Notes under the pieces: model-generated | What the model was told of the DNA's origin: nothing | What the model saw: only the letters and a program-made list of their open reading frames with translations | The model's database searches: none | DNA from: Sipunculus nudus | Taxonomy: Eukaryota; Annelida; Sipuncula; Golfingiida; Sipunculidae | NCBI GenBank assembly: GCA_026874595.1 | Contig: CM049310.1 | Coordinates: 34,351,558-34,415,557, forward strand | DNA: 64,000 nucleotides | Reading direction: 5' to 3' | Program-made: the position numbers and the translations under genes | In this document: in pieces, positions 50,894 through 60,812 of the stretch | Layout: the number at the start of each line of letters is the position of its first letter | Numbering within the stretch: the stretch's first letter is position 1

Positions 50894-51152
50894 ATCTTAG
50901 GAGGTCAGGTCTGAGCTAGGTGGTGTACTCCTATTCCTAAATAAGGTTATCTGGTAGGTGATTCCTAACCTAAAGAGGCCATGACAAGGAGCTCTTTATG
51001 GTGGACTCCTGTAGAAGGTTTTTTATAAGATTAGTATTTTGAGTGGTGTATTCTTGATGAAATTATTCTAGGATATGATCTTTAACAAATGAGCTGAGTG
51101 ATAAGAGCCATGCAGGTCTTTTTATATATACTGTACATATATGACCCCTAAC
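50894..51152 (+). repeat. Degenerate satellite monomers at the array edge
   Basis: Still recognisable as the same repeat but heavily diverged. Examples are AGGTCAGGT followed by GAGCTAGGTG near 50901-50920, CCTAACCTAAAGAGGCC near 50974-50990, TTGATGAAATTATTCTAGGATATGA at about 51054-51078 (given only as a range match) and ATATGACCCCTAACCTGAAG at 51139-51158. Spacing is irregular. They lead directly into the splice donor of the minus-strand exon at 51153. This is the pattern of an array edge that escapes homogenisation. Confidence 0.8.
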
Positions 51153-51305
51153 CTGAAGAAGTCCTGACTTTCAGCTGTGTCATGTATTCTTGCTGGAGAT
51201 GTTCAAGTACTTGATCAAGCTGCATTTTCATCTTGTTGTGGTCAATAACTTCTCCCAGCTCTTCATCACTCAGTTCTACCCTGGCCTTGCTTCCCTTCTT
51301 GGCCC
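51153..51305 (-). CDS. MRRF: MRRF exon 2 (mitochondrial ribosome-recycling factor, partial)
   Basis: Read on the minus strand, 153 nt in phase 1 at both ends. It encodes KKGSKARVELSDEELGEVID, then a helix MKMQLDQVLEHLQQEYMTQL and KVRTSSG. This matches the start of the ribosome-recycling-factor domain, whose first long helix leads into a conserved RT-S/P-G segment. RRF works with EF-G2 in the mitochondrial matrix to split post-termination ribosomes. The acceptor is at 51306-51307 after TTTAATGCCAG, with a CTAAC branch-like site upstream. The donor is CAG followed by GTTAGG at 51152. Unspliced, the frame stops at once. The remaining half of the protein is not in the window. The last 16 exon bases also resemble the satellite monomer. 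Confidence 0.82.
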
Positions 51306-51661
51306 CTGGCATTAAACATTGGAGTTAGAATAATGATGAAATGATATTGAGAAACAGTTTTGCTGTTATATAGATAAATAGTATTGCATTATAGAACTCT
51401 CATCCAATTACTTGGGGTAAGGGATCTTAATCTAAAGAAAAACACCATTTTTTGTCTGTATTTCATGGATCAGTTTGGATTTCTGTTGCATCATATGAAA
51501 TTGTAATTGTGAAAGACAAAATTTTTAGTTCAACAGTGACCTTAAAATACTATAACATAATGGAAATTAAAATGTATATGAGGCTAAAGATAATTACATG
51601 ATGATAACTCATATTTAAAACTCACAAAAATGATTCAGTTGTGTACCTGTCACTGACTCAC

Positions 51662-51908
51662 CTTTTTGTGGCTTTGATTTCCCTTTCCCTCCTTTCTTGG
51701 CATAAGATCTTTGCTGACAGTACAAGGTGTCTGGAAAATGACTGGTTAAGACAGTAGTGTTCTTGGTGTAGTTGATCTGAGTGGACAAACTACAAGCTGC
51801 TCTGTTTAGTACAGCAGCACCAGGAGACTGTGTACAGGCAGTCCTTCCTGCTGTCTTAAGGAGCTGGACAGCACAAGACCTGAGGCATCCTTGCATCTGA
51901 CGATACAT
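51662..51908 (-). CDS. MRRF: MRRF exon 1 with mitochondrial presequence
   Basis: Starts at the ATG at 51908 in a good context (CCACAATG) and runs 82 codons plus one base to a donor AAAG followed by GTGAGT. The N-terminus MYRQMQGCLRSCAVQLLKTA is rich in Arg and Lys, has no acidic residue and can form an amphipathic helix, as in matrix-targeting signals. QRSYAKKGGKGKSK further on fits an R-x-Y/A processing site followed by the basic linker found ahead of the RRF domain in animal MRRF. Phase 1 here joins phase 1 of exon 2 through a 356-bp intron (51306-51661). With exon 2 it gives 133 residues of an expected 250-270. The gene is transcribed toward the satellite array and is head-to-head with RBM18. 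Confidence 0.8.
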
Positions 51909-52229
51909 TGTGGCTGGAAAACCTTACCTCCACAAGCTGAAAGAGGTCATGATCGTATTCTCATTAATCAAGGCTGAGGTAAATCCTTTTAAAAAGAAAG
52001 TGGTTATATCAGTTGTATACTAAATTGAAAGGCGTTTCAAATTCCTAATAATACTCATTCTTGTTTATTAATTTTAATATTAATTAATTTGCTGTGTCAT
52101 TTGAAAATCGCACTTGATTTAACTTGAAACATTCCTTATGAGTTTGGAAAGGTTTGATAGGCAAAAGTTGATCTTGGTCCACAGAATTATGGACAGAGCC
52201 CATGCTTTTAGGGGGGAACCAGACTATAA
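51909..52229. other. Upstream region of MRRF
   Basis: AT-rich sequence holding the MRRF 5' untranslated region and probably part of the shared promoter region with RBM18. No TATA box placed sensibly for MRRF was recognised. An in-frame stop precedes the ATG at 51908, supporting that start. Confidence 0.4.
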
Positions 52230-52445
52230 CTGGGGCAGATCCAGGATTTTGGAAAAGGGGGGGGTCCAATGCAGGAGGACTAATGATAAACCTAAAAAAA
52301 AGGTCCCAAGGTCCGGAAAAGGCCGGGGGGGGGGGGGGGGTCCAGGCCACAAAATTTTGTCTGAAACCCTTAAAAAGGATTGCTTCAGATGAAAAAGGGG
52401 GGGGGGGTCCAGACCCCCTGGACCCTCCCCCTGGATCCGCTTCTG
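52230..52445. mobile_element. Short inverted-repeat element (MITE) with GGATCCAGG-type ends
   Basis: A 216-bp element. The left end reads CTGGGGCAGATCCAGG. The right end, read on the other strand, is CAGAAGCGGATCCAGG. A TATAA duplicate flanks both sides (52225-52229 and 52446-52450). It includes two long G runs (about 52255-52263 and 52325-52340) and a C-rich right end. Ends of this kind, CAG..GCGGATCCAGG, are common in invertebrate hAT-like non-autonomous elements as I remember them. The 5-bp rather than 8-bp duplicate leaves the superfamily open. No transposase is encoded; open frames across it are low-complexity. Confidence 0.7.
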
Positions 52446-52450
52446 TATAA

Positions 52451-53249
52451 CATAATTGACAAGCACTATGATTTTATTTTTCTAATATTAATAATTGAGT
52501 AATTTAAACAATGTCAATGTATTTAACCATTTAGAATAACAAATTCGTATTATATTTTATTTCAGTGACATTTTATTTGAAAAATATGTAATATATGAGC
52601 AGGGCTTTGACCTCTTACCACTGTTACCTTAAACAGATTTCATTCATTAATGCAGCAATGACCACTGATGTCAGCCACAGACTTCAGTGACAAGCAGCTG
52701 AGCATATGTGGGCGATATTAGAAGGATGTCATGTCAATAAACGGCAAAATATTGTGGAAACATTTTTAACAATAGGTTCAATAGCGGAGATTTCAGTATC
52801 CCTAGTTATATATTGAGTTGGAAAACGAATATTGTGCCAGTTATACAGGTTTTTATTTACCTTATTGCAATCATTTATATTTCTTAAACGATGACTGATC
52901 AAATAATACCAGAGTTTTGTTTGTCTTTTGTCCTTGACATAAGAAATTGAAAGGTGCTATATTTCGTTGTTTAAATGTTTGACAGTTCGTGAGAAGTTAA
53001 AGAGAATAAGTGAGAAGAGAGAGAAGCTGTTTGTTCAATGAAAAAAGTACAAGCTTCAGAGAAGCAGAAGCTATTCTTGCATATGTAAAAAAAGTAGGAG
53101 AATTTATTGACGAGGTCTGGAGTCGTCCCAACGTAGCTATCAGGTTCTGAAAGCGAGGCGGCTTTCTGAAAGGATCAAACAGCCAGAACAGGCAAATGTG
53201 TATCACATTCAGTCTGCTGTTAGATGTGTTGTTAGACTAAGAGAACATT
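52451..53249. other. Intergenic sequence between MRRF and RBM18
   Basis: About 0.8 kb of unique-looking AT-rich DNA. A purine-rich stretch lies at about 52985-53100. No coding exon, RNA gene or further element was recognised. Confidence 0.4.
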
Positions 53250-53343
53250 AAGTGATTGGGATCTAGGTGCTGATTGGCCTTGTATTATTTGCTGCTGGGT
53301 ATTCTCCCAATGGGTCAGTGGTAAAATTTATATCACTTACAAA
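53250..53343 (+). promoter_or_regulatory. Probable RBM18 promoter with three CCAAT boxes
   Basis: Three NF-Y-type sites lie within 57 bp: ATTGG at 53255-53259, ATTGG at 53273-53277 (in the optimal CTGATTGGCC context) and CCAAT at 53307-53311. They sit 33-89 bp upstream of the proposed RBM18 ATG at 53344. Clusters of CCAAT boxes with such spacing are typical of TATA-less housekeeping and bidirectional promoters. Motif matches only; no transcript data. Confidence 0.5.
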
Positions 53344-53358
53344 ATGGATCACTGTGAG
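53344..53358 (+). CDS. RBM18: RBM18 exon 1 (candidate start exon)
   Basis: ATG in a strong context (AAAATGG) followed by four codons (MDHCE) and a donor GAG then GTAGGT. Exon 2 needs a phase-0 donor and has an in-frame TGA just before its acceptor, so the start codon must be upstream. This exon supplies the right phase, and the summed coding length of 588 nt (195 residues plus stop) is close to the 190 residues of human RBM18. The call rests on phase, Kozak context, donor and the CCAAT cluster just upstream, because five residues are too few for a homology argument. Confidence 0.5.
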
Positions 53359-53428
53359 GTAGGTTCAAATTTAACTTTAAATGGTTATTTCAGGGATTAT
53401 ATTAATTTGAATTTCATGTAATTTTCAC

Positions 53429-53507
53429 CAGACCTGGGGTCAATTCATTTCTTTTTTTTTCAAATCAAATTCAATTCTAATTTAATTAAGAATTGACCCT
53501 AGGCCTG
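53429..53507. mobile_element. 79-bp hAT-type MITE with perfect 8-bp target duplication
   Basis: The left end CAGACCTGGGGTCAATTC and the inverted right end CAGGCCTAGGGTCAATTC match at 16 of 18 positions. They enclose an AT-rich centre. The 8-bp direct repeat ATTTTCAC flanks the element exactly (53421-53428 and 53508-53515). CAG/CTG termini with an 8-bp duplication are the hallmark of hAT transposons. It lies in RBM18 intron 1, 70 bp after the proposed exon 1. Confidence 0.85.
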
Positions 53508-53587
53508 ATTTTCACTGAACTTGTACCATTCATTGAATGTTTGACTATACAATGACTACATGCATTTATGTTATAACAGTTTTTTTT

Positions 53588-53621
53588 AGCTCAGCTGACT
53601 TAGTAATAAGTCATCTGAGCT
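53588..53621. repeat. Hairpin of a dispersed repeat, possibly bivalve type
   Basis: AGCTCAGCTGACTTA, a 4-base loop, then TAAGTCATCTGAGCT. The two 15-base arms pair at 14 of 15 positions. The downstream text CATCCGTCTGTCCG continues a pattern I remember from abundant dispersed repeats in bivalve genomes. That recollection is unverified. It may be one end of a longer element whose other end I could not locate. Confidence 0.5.
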
Positions 53622-54049
53622 ATAGTCATGGTCAATTGTCCATCCGTCTGTCCGATAGACTGGAACTTTTGAAATCGTTAGACCTACAAATGCAAAATTC
53701 AACATACTGTTAGATGTCCCAAAAATCTACCAAATGGTCCAAACCAAAAAATGGGTCACTGCGACTTTGTTCCTTTGAGAAATTAAGGAAAAACATCAAA
53801 TTTCCATTAAAAAACCTATTATCACACTTCATGACTGCCTTATATCAAAACCACTTATCTGTTTTTCTTAATATTTATCAGAAGTATTCTCCTATATATT
53901 TCCTATGTAAACATGCCTTAAATTAAGTCTGTTAATAACAGTGTAATTTCAACATAATGAATTTGTTAACAATCAGGAAAATATTTACTTACTTAACATG
54001 AAAATTTATGAAGCTAGAGACCTTTTTTCAAGTATATAACTTTGTGTAA

Positions 54050-56491
54050 GGCCATCCTTAAAAAATTCTCTGTTGGGGCTAACCCGGCCGGTCGAGTTTT
54101 TTTGGCTGCGGCTGAAATTTTTTTTTGACATATCTGCAAATTAATATTTTTTTGTATGAACTCCTGCAAGCGCGCCTGGGCCCGTAAAAATCTGCCTTCG
54201 AGTAGTAGAAAAATAGCCCTTCTATTACATTCTTAGATGCCCTTAATTTCCATAATGAAAAGTATTACCCGACGTTGCCAGTCGTTTAATTTGAGCCTTA
54301 AAAATTAGTCAGGTTGTGCCTATATATACGTGGAACGATCGTTATACTAGTGCGCGAGAGAAGAAAAACCGCCGGGAAACCGCCATCAATTTTTTTTATT
54401 CTGGCGAAACAGGCCGATAAAAATATTGAGCAATTAGAAATGGTTCTTATTTTATTACAAATAAAGCTGACGCTTACCGCTGTCGCATTAAATGAAAGTT
54501 CTCTCGACATTCATACTGTCAACCGACCAACGTTGGCATTTAAACCATGTGACACGTCGATTTGCATAAACGCGTGCCTTGAACAGACGTTCTTGTGATT
54601 GGCGGAGCGATCACGTGTCACAGCCAGAGAGCCAATAAGAGGTTCGTTGTTAAAGTTCACCCCATGTGACTTCATTCAGGACTATTTTGGCGGGAAAATG
54701 TACACTGCCATCGGGTCGCTTACGTTGGTTTTAATTTTTCAGCTACAGTCACGGTCGCACCGTGAGTAGCCTATATAAAGCAAATGACGCGGGCCTATTA
54801 AATGGAACCTGCAACTGGCGATGTGCAATGCACAATCTCCACAAATCAGATGTTTGGTATTACAAGAACTGCGTCTTTTTAATAGTTCTGTGGCGATCAT
54901 GACAGGGTTTTGCGACCACAGCTATCAGAACACGCATAAAATTTTAGCGACCGTCTTTTTTGGTTGTGTTTCTTTTTAACTGCCTTTGTTAAATTATTTC
55001 ATTTTATTAATTGCCTTTAAAACAAACAGATATTTCCTGACCGTACGGCATTACTTGTTTAGACGTAGACAAGATAGAGATCAACATTGCTCGCTCAGTC
55101 ATTTATTACAGAAAAATAAAAAATGTCTAGCATTACTTCCATTAGGCACCATGCTTCTCATTGATTTTTTGTTTGTTTGTTTGTTTGTTTCTGATTCTTT
55201 TTGCTGGTACTTTATTTACAAGAGGGTTTTAAAAAGTCAAGAAAGTAACAATAGATTGGCAAAAATATATTGAGAAATAAGACAATGTCCATGAGTAATC
55301 TTACAAATATTATAGTATGGACACAACTGCATGCTGGTATATCAGAGTATGACCTGTCAGATGCAAAAAGTCAATGCAAATGAAATTTTGTTTTATTATA
55401 ATCAAGCGGGGCATCTGATAACTAGCAATGAAAAGAAACAAATGTGACCTAGTTTTTAAAACCAAAAACAAATAGAAATGAATACTCCTAAGCCTTTGGG
55501 CAGTTAATGTTATGATACAAATAGATCATGAATGGTTAATTATATTTTTAGCTTTCAATTAATTTTTTTTTCATTTTTGCCAAAAAATATATGGGCCTGT
55601 GAAACCTGAATGCATGTCAGCAGTAGTGCTAATTGTTATAAAATGAAAGTCCATGCTGGTGGTGAAGTTTAAATAATACACTGGAGTCTTAGGGCCTGTA
55701 TTTCGACTGTTTTTTGTTTTTGTTTTTTAAACTTTTGCATGAAATATCATGCACAAATAAGGACTGTATATTGGCGATGCCATTCCAAATCACATACTGA
55801 CTGTCAAAGGCATCTGCAGAAGGTGAGTGGCATAATCAGGGTACGTCCAATATATGGGTTTATCTTTCAAATAAGTACAGTTTTTCATATATTTGTATGA
55901 ACATTTTATATATTCTACTACCTTATAAGGCATTGACTTTAATTGATAAAGAGTTAATTTATTACCATCCTTCTTAATTATACCTCTTCATTTGCAAAGG
56001 AAATCTCAAATCGCACTCATTCATAAAATTCTGGCACTCACATACAACACAAAATAAAATTGTCTGCAAATTTATGTAAGATCCAGAAAAGGCTTACAAT
56101 CCTAATTCAAATCTGTGCAATGAGATATACATCAGTTAAAATTCTTTCATGATACCATGCTTGACCATTATTGGAAAAGTACTTTATCACTTTTCACATA
56201 CGTGAATATTTGACATGTACATGTACAAAGCATATTCTAAAACATTTTGTACCCGAGTACCAAATTTTAAGCCTGTTATGAAACACAAAATCTATTCAGA
56301 GATACCTTGTTGTACATGTTGAATGGAATACGGGTATGTATTATGACATACACCTCACATATGCAAAAACCGGTAAAAAAAGGTGTAGTAAACTCCGGAT
56401 CATCCTTTAAAAAAAATATTTTTTTCCTCCCTACCTGATGATTTTTTGGGGACCAATGTTAGCCCCAACACAAAAATTTTTAAGGATGGCC
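54050..56491. mobile_element. 2.44-kb inverted-repeat element, Harbinger-like target duplication
   Basis: The terminal inverted repeats are 34 bp and match at 31 of 34 positions. Both begin GGCCATCCTTAAAAA and end GTTGGGGCTAAC (54050-54083; inverted at 56458-56491). TAA flanks both sides (54047-54049 and 56492-56494). A 3-bp TWA duplication is the signature of PIF/Harbinger elements. There is no transposase ORF, so it is non-autonomous, or it is a pair of solo ends bracketing host DNA. It lies in RBM18 intron 1. Inside are a CpG-richer promoter-like section (54560-54800), a (TTTG)n microsatellite near 55167-55190 and otherwise AT-rich DNA. Confidence 0.7.
54560..54780 (+). promoter_or_regulatory. 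Promoter-like motif cluster inside the inverted-repeat element
   Basis: In order: octamer ATTTGCAT (54560-54567), inverted CCAAT (54598-54602), E-box CACGTG (54612-54617), CCAAT (54632-54636), a full E2F-type site TTTTGGCGGGAAAA (54685-54698) and TATATAAAG (54772-54780). The section is richer in CpG than its surroundings. Octamer, CCAAT, E2F and TATA together recall replication-dependent histone promoters, but no histone gene follows. It could be an intronic alternative promoter of RBM18 or sequence captured by the transposon. Confidence 0.45.
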
Positions 56492-58138
56492 TAATTAAGA
56501 TTCGATTAGAGATGAATTTTGTAAATTTTTCAGGTTATTAGCATAAAAAAAAATCAGCACCTTAAATTTTGCCCAACTTTGACCAAGGCACATTAGTACT
56601 GTTGACTTAATATTCACAGCATGTAAACGTAAGTAATACTGTATTTAATTTGTTTAAATCTGAAATATGAAAATAAAAGTGTAAAAATTAGGCTAGTTTT
56701 TATTTTTTATAAATCTTTTTCTGGAGGCTCTATTGTAGTCACTTGCTTTGTCCAGATGCAGGCAGCCCATTTCTGGTCACTGGAAGTCACCTATGCCAGT
56801 GTTCCTGCTGATTTGTTACAGTCATCGGGGAGATCACCTGCTGTTATTCTCATATCATCACAGCCCCCCCCCCCCCATTCCCCACCAAGTGTAATGCAGT
56901 AATTGTTGTTTGCACTGTGTTTCCTTTATTGTAATGCTGTTTCCACTCAAATATACAAAACGTTTCTTAAAAAAGAGTAATTCAAGAGTAATCCAGAAGA
57001 TGCCATGTTGTGTTAATGTAGCATTTTTAAAGAAATTCATTTTCTTTCAAATAATTAAGGAAATTAAAATATTAAACCCATCAGTATGCATAATTTGATA
57101 ACATACGAGTCCAATTATGGATAAAAAGTGGTGCAATTATTTTGTTTGTCAAATGAATCCTTTCAAATAACTCTTTGGCCACATCACATTTTTTTCCTTA
57201 TTGCATTATTAAATGGTTTCAGGCCCCAGTTTTCATTTATTAAGTACAATATATTCTTATCAGATTTAGGCATCTTCATTTGAAAATTGTAATATTTTTA
57301 CAGCATTTTATTTTTGGTAATCAATTAAATGTGTATAATTATAATTCAGCTACCTGACTTTCTTCCTTGTTCTATAACTGACATGTGTTCAAACATTTCC
57401 ATGGTTATATTATACACTTATTACTCTCATATAGCTAAAAAATTGATACTTCAAGAAATATTTGATCATGCAGGCTCCTGCATCTTAAATTTAGTCCAAA
57501 AAGTGCACAGTATTAGTTAGGCAAACATATATTTAATATTTGATTATCACCAGTTAGCAGGGCCATTTCCTCTTAGCTTTTAAAAAGAAATAAGTATATT
57601 TTGCATTTGTTAAAATTTTCCAAAATTCAGCTGAGCGACGTTACCTGTGGGTCCCTTGTTTTTAATAAAATAATTATATTTTATTATCAATTGAAGACTG
57701 ATAATTTTGGTAGCTCCACAATCATCCCAGGACTAATGATAATTATTTTATTGTCCCAAAGATAATTGAAGATTCTCATTCTTTTATTGAGTAAATACAG
57801 GTTTTAAGTTAAATTGCAAGCATATATTCTTGTTATTCTCCACACAACAAAGAGGAGTTCCTAAACTATTGACAGTCAAAATTGTACAGATTGGCTCAGA
57901 ATTCTAAATTTAATGCAAATTGCAATATGTATTTTCTACTGTCACATTTTCCTGTGTTTTAATTTAATATTTCACCATTGCAGCTCTCTGAGCATGATCT
58001 ACTAGATCAGATCTGGGATGAGTATTGTACATAGATGCAGTTCTTAATTTCCTTTTCAGCTCAGTGAGCTTTGATAAACATAATATATTGTGACATCAAT
58101 AACACTTATAACAGAACCCAGTACTTATGATCTGACAG
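56492..58138. other. Distal part of RBM18 intron 1
   Basis: AT-rich intron sequence with a C12-13 run near 56862-56875. A strong but unused-looking acceptor (TTTCCTTTTCAG, AG at 58058-58059) precedes stop codons in the RBM18 frame, so it can at most define untranslated exon sequence. No other gene or element recognised. Confidence 0.5.
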
Positions 58139-58230
58139 AGCATCAGACTACCTCCCCCGCCACAAGAAGATAAGGAGGATGCTGATGATAGAAGACTCTG
58201 GGTGGGAAACCTTGACCCAAAGTTGTTGGA
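58139..58230 (+). CDS. RBM18: RBM18 exon 2 (start of RRM, RNP2)
   Basis: The acceptor is TGACAG at 58133-58138 and the donor GTGAGT at 58231. It runs 92 nt, phase 0 in and phase 2 out. It encodes SIRLPPPPQEDKEDADD followed by RRLWVGNLDPKLLE. LWVGNL is the RNP2 strand of an RNA-recognition motif, and the whole WVGNLDPK block matches RBM18 orthologues closely. There is no Met in the exon and an in-frame TGA directly before the splice site, hence the need for an upstream start exon. The acidic proline-rich lead is unlike the vertebrate N-terminus. Confidence 0.92.
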
Positions 58231-58841
58231 GTGAGTACAGGGTGCTTTTTAAAACATCATAGTTTGTTATTTAAGCAAAATTAAGTATACAATGTGATTT
58301 TGATGCCCACAGTGACTGTTATGTTTACTCTGTTATGTGTGAACAGATCTTGAAATTGTGAAGAAAAGTAATTTTCCCCAAATTTATGTATCATACCATT
58401 TTCCATTAAATGATTTAAATTATTTACATTTTAACCATTCTTGAAAAGAAATGAAATCTGTTCTGTTTTATGAGTTGGGTTAAATTATTGTAATGGTAGT
58501 TCTTTTCTTAATCAGTGTATGTCATACTATAATTACACTATATAATTTAAGTAGTTCATAGTGATTTCAAATATAAGCCACTTTTAACCAGGAATTTCAA
58601 TTTTTCCATTGGATTAAGATTGACAAAGCTGTTTTCTGATAGGAGACTTTGATTTAGGTGAACACTTACATGGTAAAAAAATTGTTTGAAAGAGATAAAT
58701 GATTTGTGGTTTGTACATTTATCTAGTCTTTAAATCTTAACAAACTTGATACACATGGGGTTTTGCTTCAGTAAAGAAATAAGAATGCAGCCCTTGTGGG
58801 ATGTGATCAAATAACCAATGGTAACCCTTCATGTTTTACAG

Positions 58842-58968
58842 ATTTACTCTACTTAAACTGCTACAGAAATTTGGTGAACTTGAGAAGTTTGACTACATGT
58901 ATCACAAGTCAGGTCCAAATAAAGGAAAACCCAGGGGCTACTGTTTTGCTACATACAAGAAGAAAGAG
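58842..58968 (+). CDS. RBM18: RBM18 exon 3 (core of RRM, RNP1)
   Basis: 127 nt between TTTTACAG and GTAACT, phase 2 in and phase 0 out. It encodes FTLLKLLQKFGELEKFDYMY then HKSGPNKGKPRGYCFATYKKKE. KPRGYCFATY is the RNP1 motif with two aromatic RNA-contact positions (Tyr and Phe). LLKLLQKFG is the first RRM helix and is nearly invariant in RBM18. RBM18 is a small single-RRM protein of animals whose RNA target is poorly known; the family assignment is secure from the motif spacing. Confidence 0.95.
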
Positions 58969-60111
58969 GTAACTTTAAAGGAATGAATTTTTATTGTATC
59001 TCTTTATATTTGATTGTAGTATTTGCAATGTATTTTGTAAAATTTTCAGTCTACATTAATTGCATGTGTTATAAGAAATTCAGCTCTGAAAAGGCAATAT
59101 TATTTTTACCAGCATTACATATTACAAATTATTTCAGTGGGACAGGTCCACACAACTTCGGCCTGGTTAAACTTTACATGCTAGATACACCATGTTTCTG
59201 ATAGATGGCACTTTGCTATACCCTTTACAAAATTTCCCAAATAATGTCAAAATCAACAGGAATGGTTGGAAACTATGGAAAATGGACCCCTTTTTGGACA
59301 CACTTGTCATGACTCCTGATGATTCAGGAACAAAAATGGGCATTTTCAAGGTTAGGCAACAAAAGAGTTGCATGTCAAGGCTTTGGTGCCACTGTTAGTT
59401 GTTATGTAAAATATGTTGCCTTTCCAGATATACCGGTAGAATAAGATTCCTTTATATATATGCAGGTTTTTGTCATGATTGGACCAGCATGCTGACAGGG
59501 TCTGTCCATGTGTGCAGGTTCTATTGGCAGACAATCAGTGTCACAGAGAAAACACAGTTGACTAGTCACCAGTAATTATATAATATTCAAGTTTAAATTT
59601 TCATGTATTAAATTTAATATTTAATTTAATACATTTATAAACATTATTACTTTGGAAGCAAGGCACAGGCCAGAGGAGGATTAATATTGTGTGAAAGCTT
59701 ACATGGTGGCTGTTTACTGCTACACGTTCTTTGCCCAGAGTTAGTGATAGTGCTGGGGTAATGACTGGTTATATATCCATCATGTGGTCTTACAAACTCT
59801 GTCAATCCCCAAATATTTTAAAGGCAGCACCACATATCAGGGGCACAGTGGCATGCATGACCAACAAAAACCAACACTGCTAGATTTACAAAATCTTAAT
59901 GCTGACCCCTTGTGGGGATCACACACATGAAAAGAAGATAATGGTAATGAACTAGTTGGAATTACTCCATACAGAACATGCACAGGACCTTAATAATATA
60001 TTTAAAGGCACCCATAACAAATCTGGTTAAAAAAAATGTAATTAAGATCACTTGGTAAATTACAGAAAGTTTTGTTGACATTGATAAATTTTGTCTTTAT
60101 TCATTTTGCAG
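58969..60111. other. RBM18 intron 3, with AT-rich near-palindrome
   Basis: About 1.1 kb of intron. A near-perfect 32-bp AT palindrome at 59603-59634 begins ATGTATTAAATTTAAT and ends with its mirror image, so it could extrude a cruciform. No coding exon in the RRM frame was found; open frames here have no domain. Confidence 0.5.
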
Positions 60112-60198
60112 GACGCTGAAAGAGCTTTGAAAAAACTGAATGGGAAACTTGCCTTATCAAAAAGACTTGTAGTCAGACCTGCCAACTTACAGCAGTGG
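60112..60198 (+). CDS. RBM18: RBM18 exon 4 (end of RRM)
   Basis: 87 nt between TTTTGCAG and GTAAGC, phase 0 at both ends. It encodes DAERALKKLNGKLALSKRLV then VRPANLQQW. The LNGKLALSKRLVVR block is the last helix and strand of the RRM and is the most diagnostic stretch of RBM18, differing from orthologues by conservative changes only. Confidence 0.95.
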
Positions 60199-60812
60199 GT
60201 AAGCAGAGAATACATATTTGAATATGTTAAATACAATTTTAAACTTAAAAACAAGTTGGATGATATGATAAAAACAGGGTTTATTGTTTTTTTTTTAATT
60301 GGTAAAAAATCCTTATAACAATTAAAGATTTTATTGACATTTTATTATTTTCTCCAAAGAAATGTGAGTGACTTGAGCTCAAAATCTCAGAAAATCAAAA
60401 TAATTTTTTTATGGGGGGGGGGGATGCCTTGGAAACAAACATTTCTTTTGCCTTAGTAATGTTTTCCTTTGTTATATTGACTGTATAGCTATAGCATGTA
60501 CATACACAGACGTACACATCCTAGTAGGTAAATATTAAAAGACGGCACCCCACGTTTCTAAATATTATGGATTTTTGACTTGTTCATTTTGCAGAATTAT
60601 GTGTCTGTGAACATTATATTCACTAGCTTATTGATTTGATAAACCACAGTTTGTGATATTTATATTATTTAACATGTTTCAACATAATACCTTCACATGA
60701 CTGCTTGTACACAGAGTACCTTAATCACCAGTCTGGATCAAGATTCACTATTAATTACATGTGTAATCAATATCAGATCTTTGATCTTGGAAAATTATAT
60801 CTCATTTAAAAG

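Noticed and set aside
52084-52466. Open frames on both strands across the G-run element
   Set aside because: Low-complexity translation of homopolymers and inverted repeats; no domain.
54697-54760. Alternative RBM18 start exon (ATG at 54697 with a GTGAGT donor at 54761)
   Set aside because: Good donor, but it ends in phase 1 and does not join exon 2 in the RBM18 frame.
54802-54825. Alternative RBM18 start exon (ATG at 54802, MEPATGD)
   Set aside because: The phase would fit but the donor (GAT/GTGCAA) is poor and the ATG lies about 30 bp after a TATA box, leaving no leader.
58060-58138. Upstream extension of RBM18 exon 2 from the strong acceptor at 58058-58059
   Set aside because: Several in-frame stops, including TGA directly before the chosen acceptor, so it cannot be coding.
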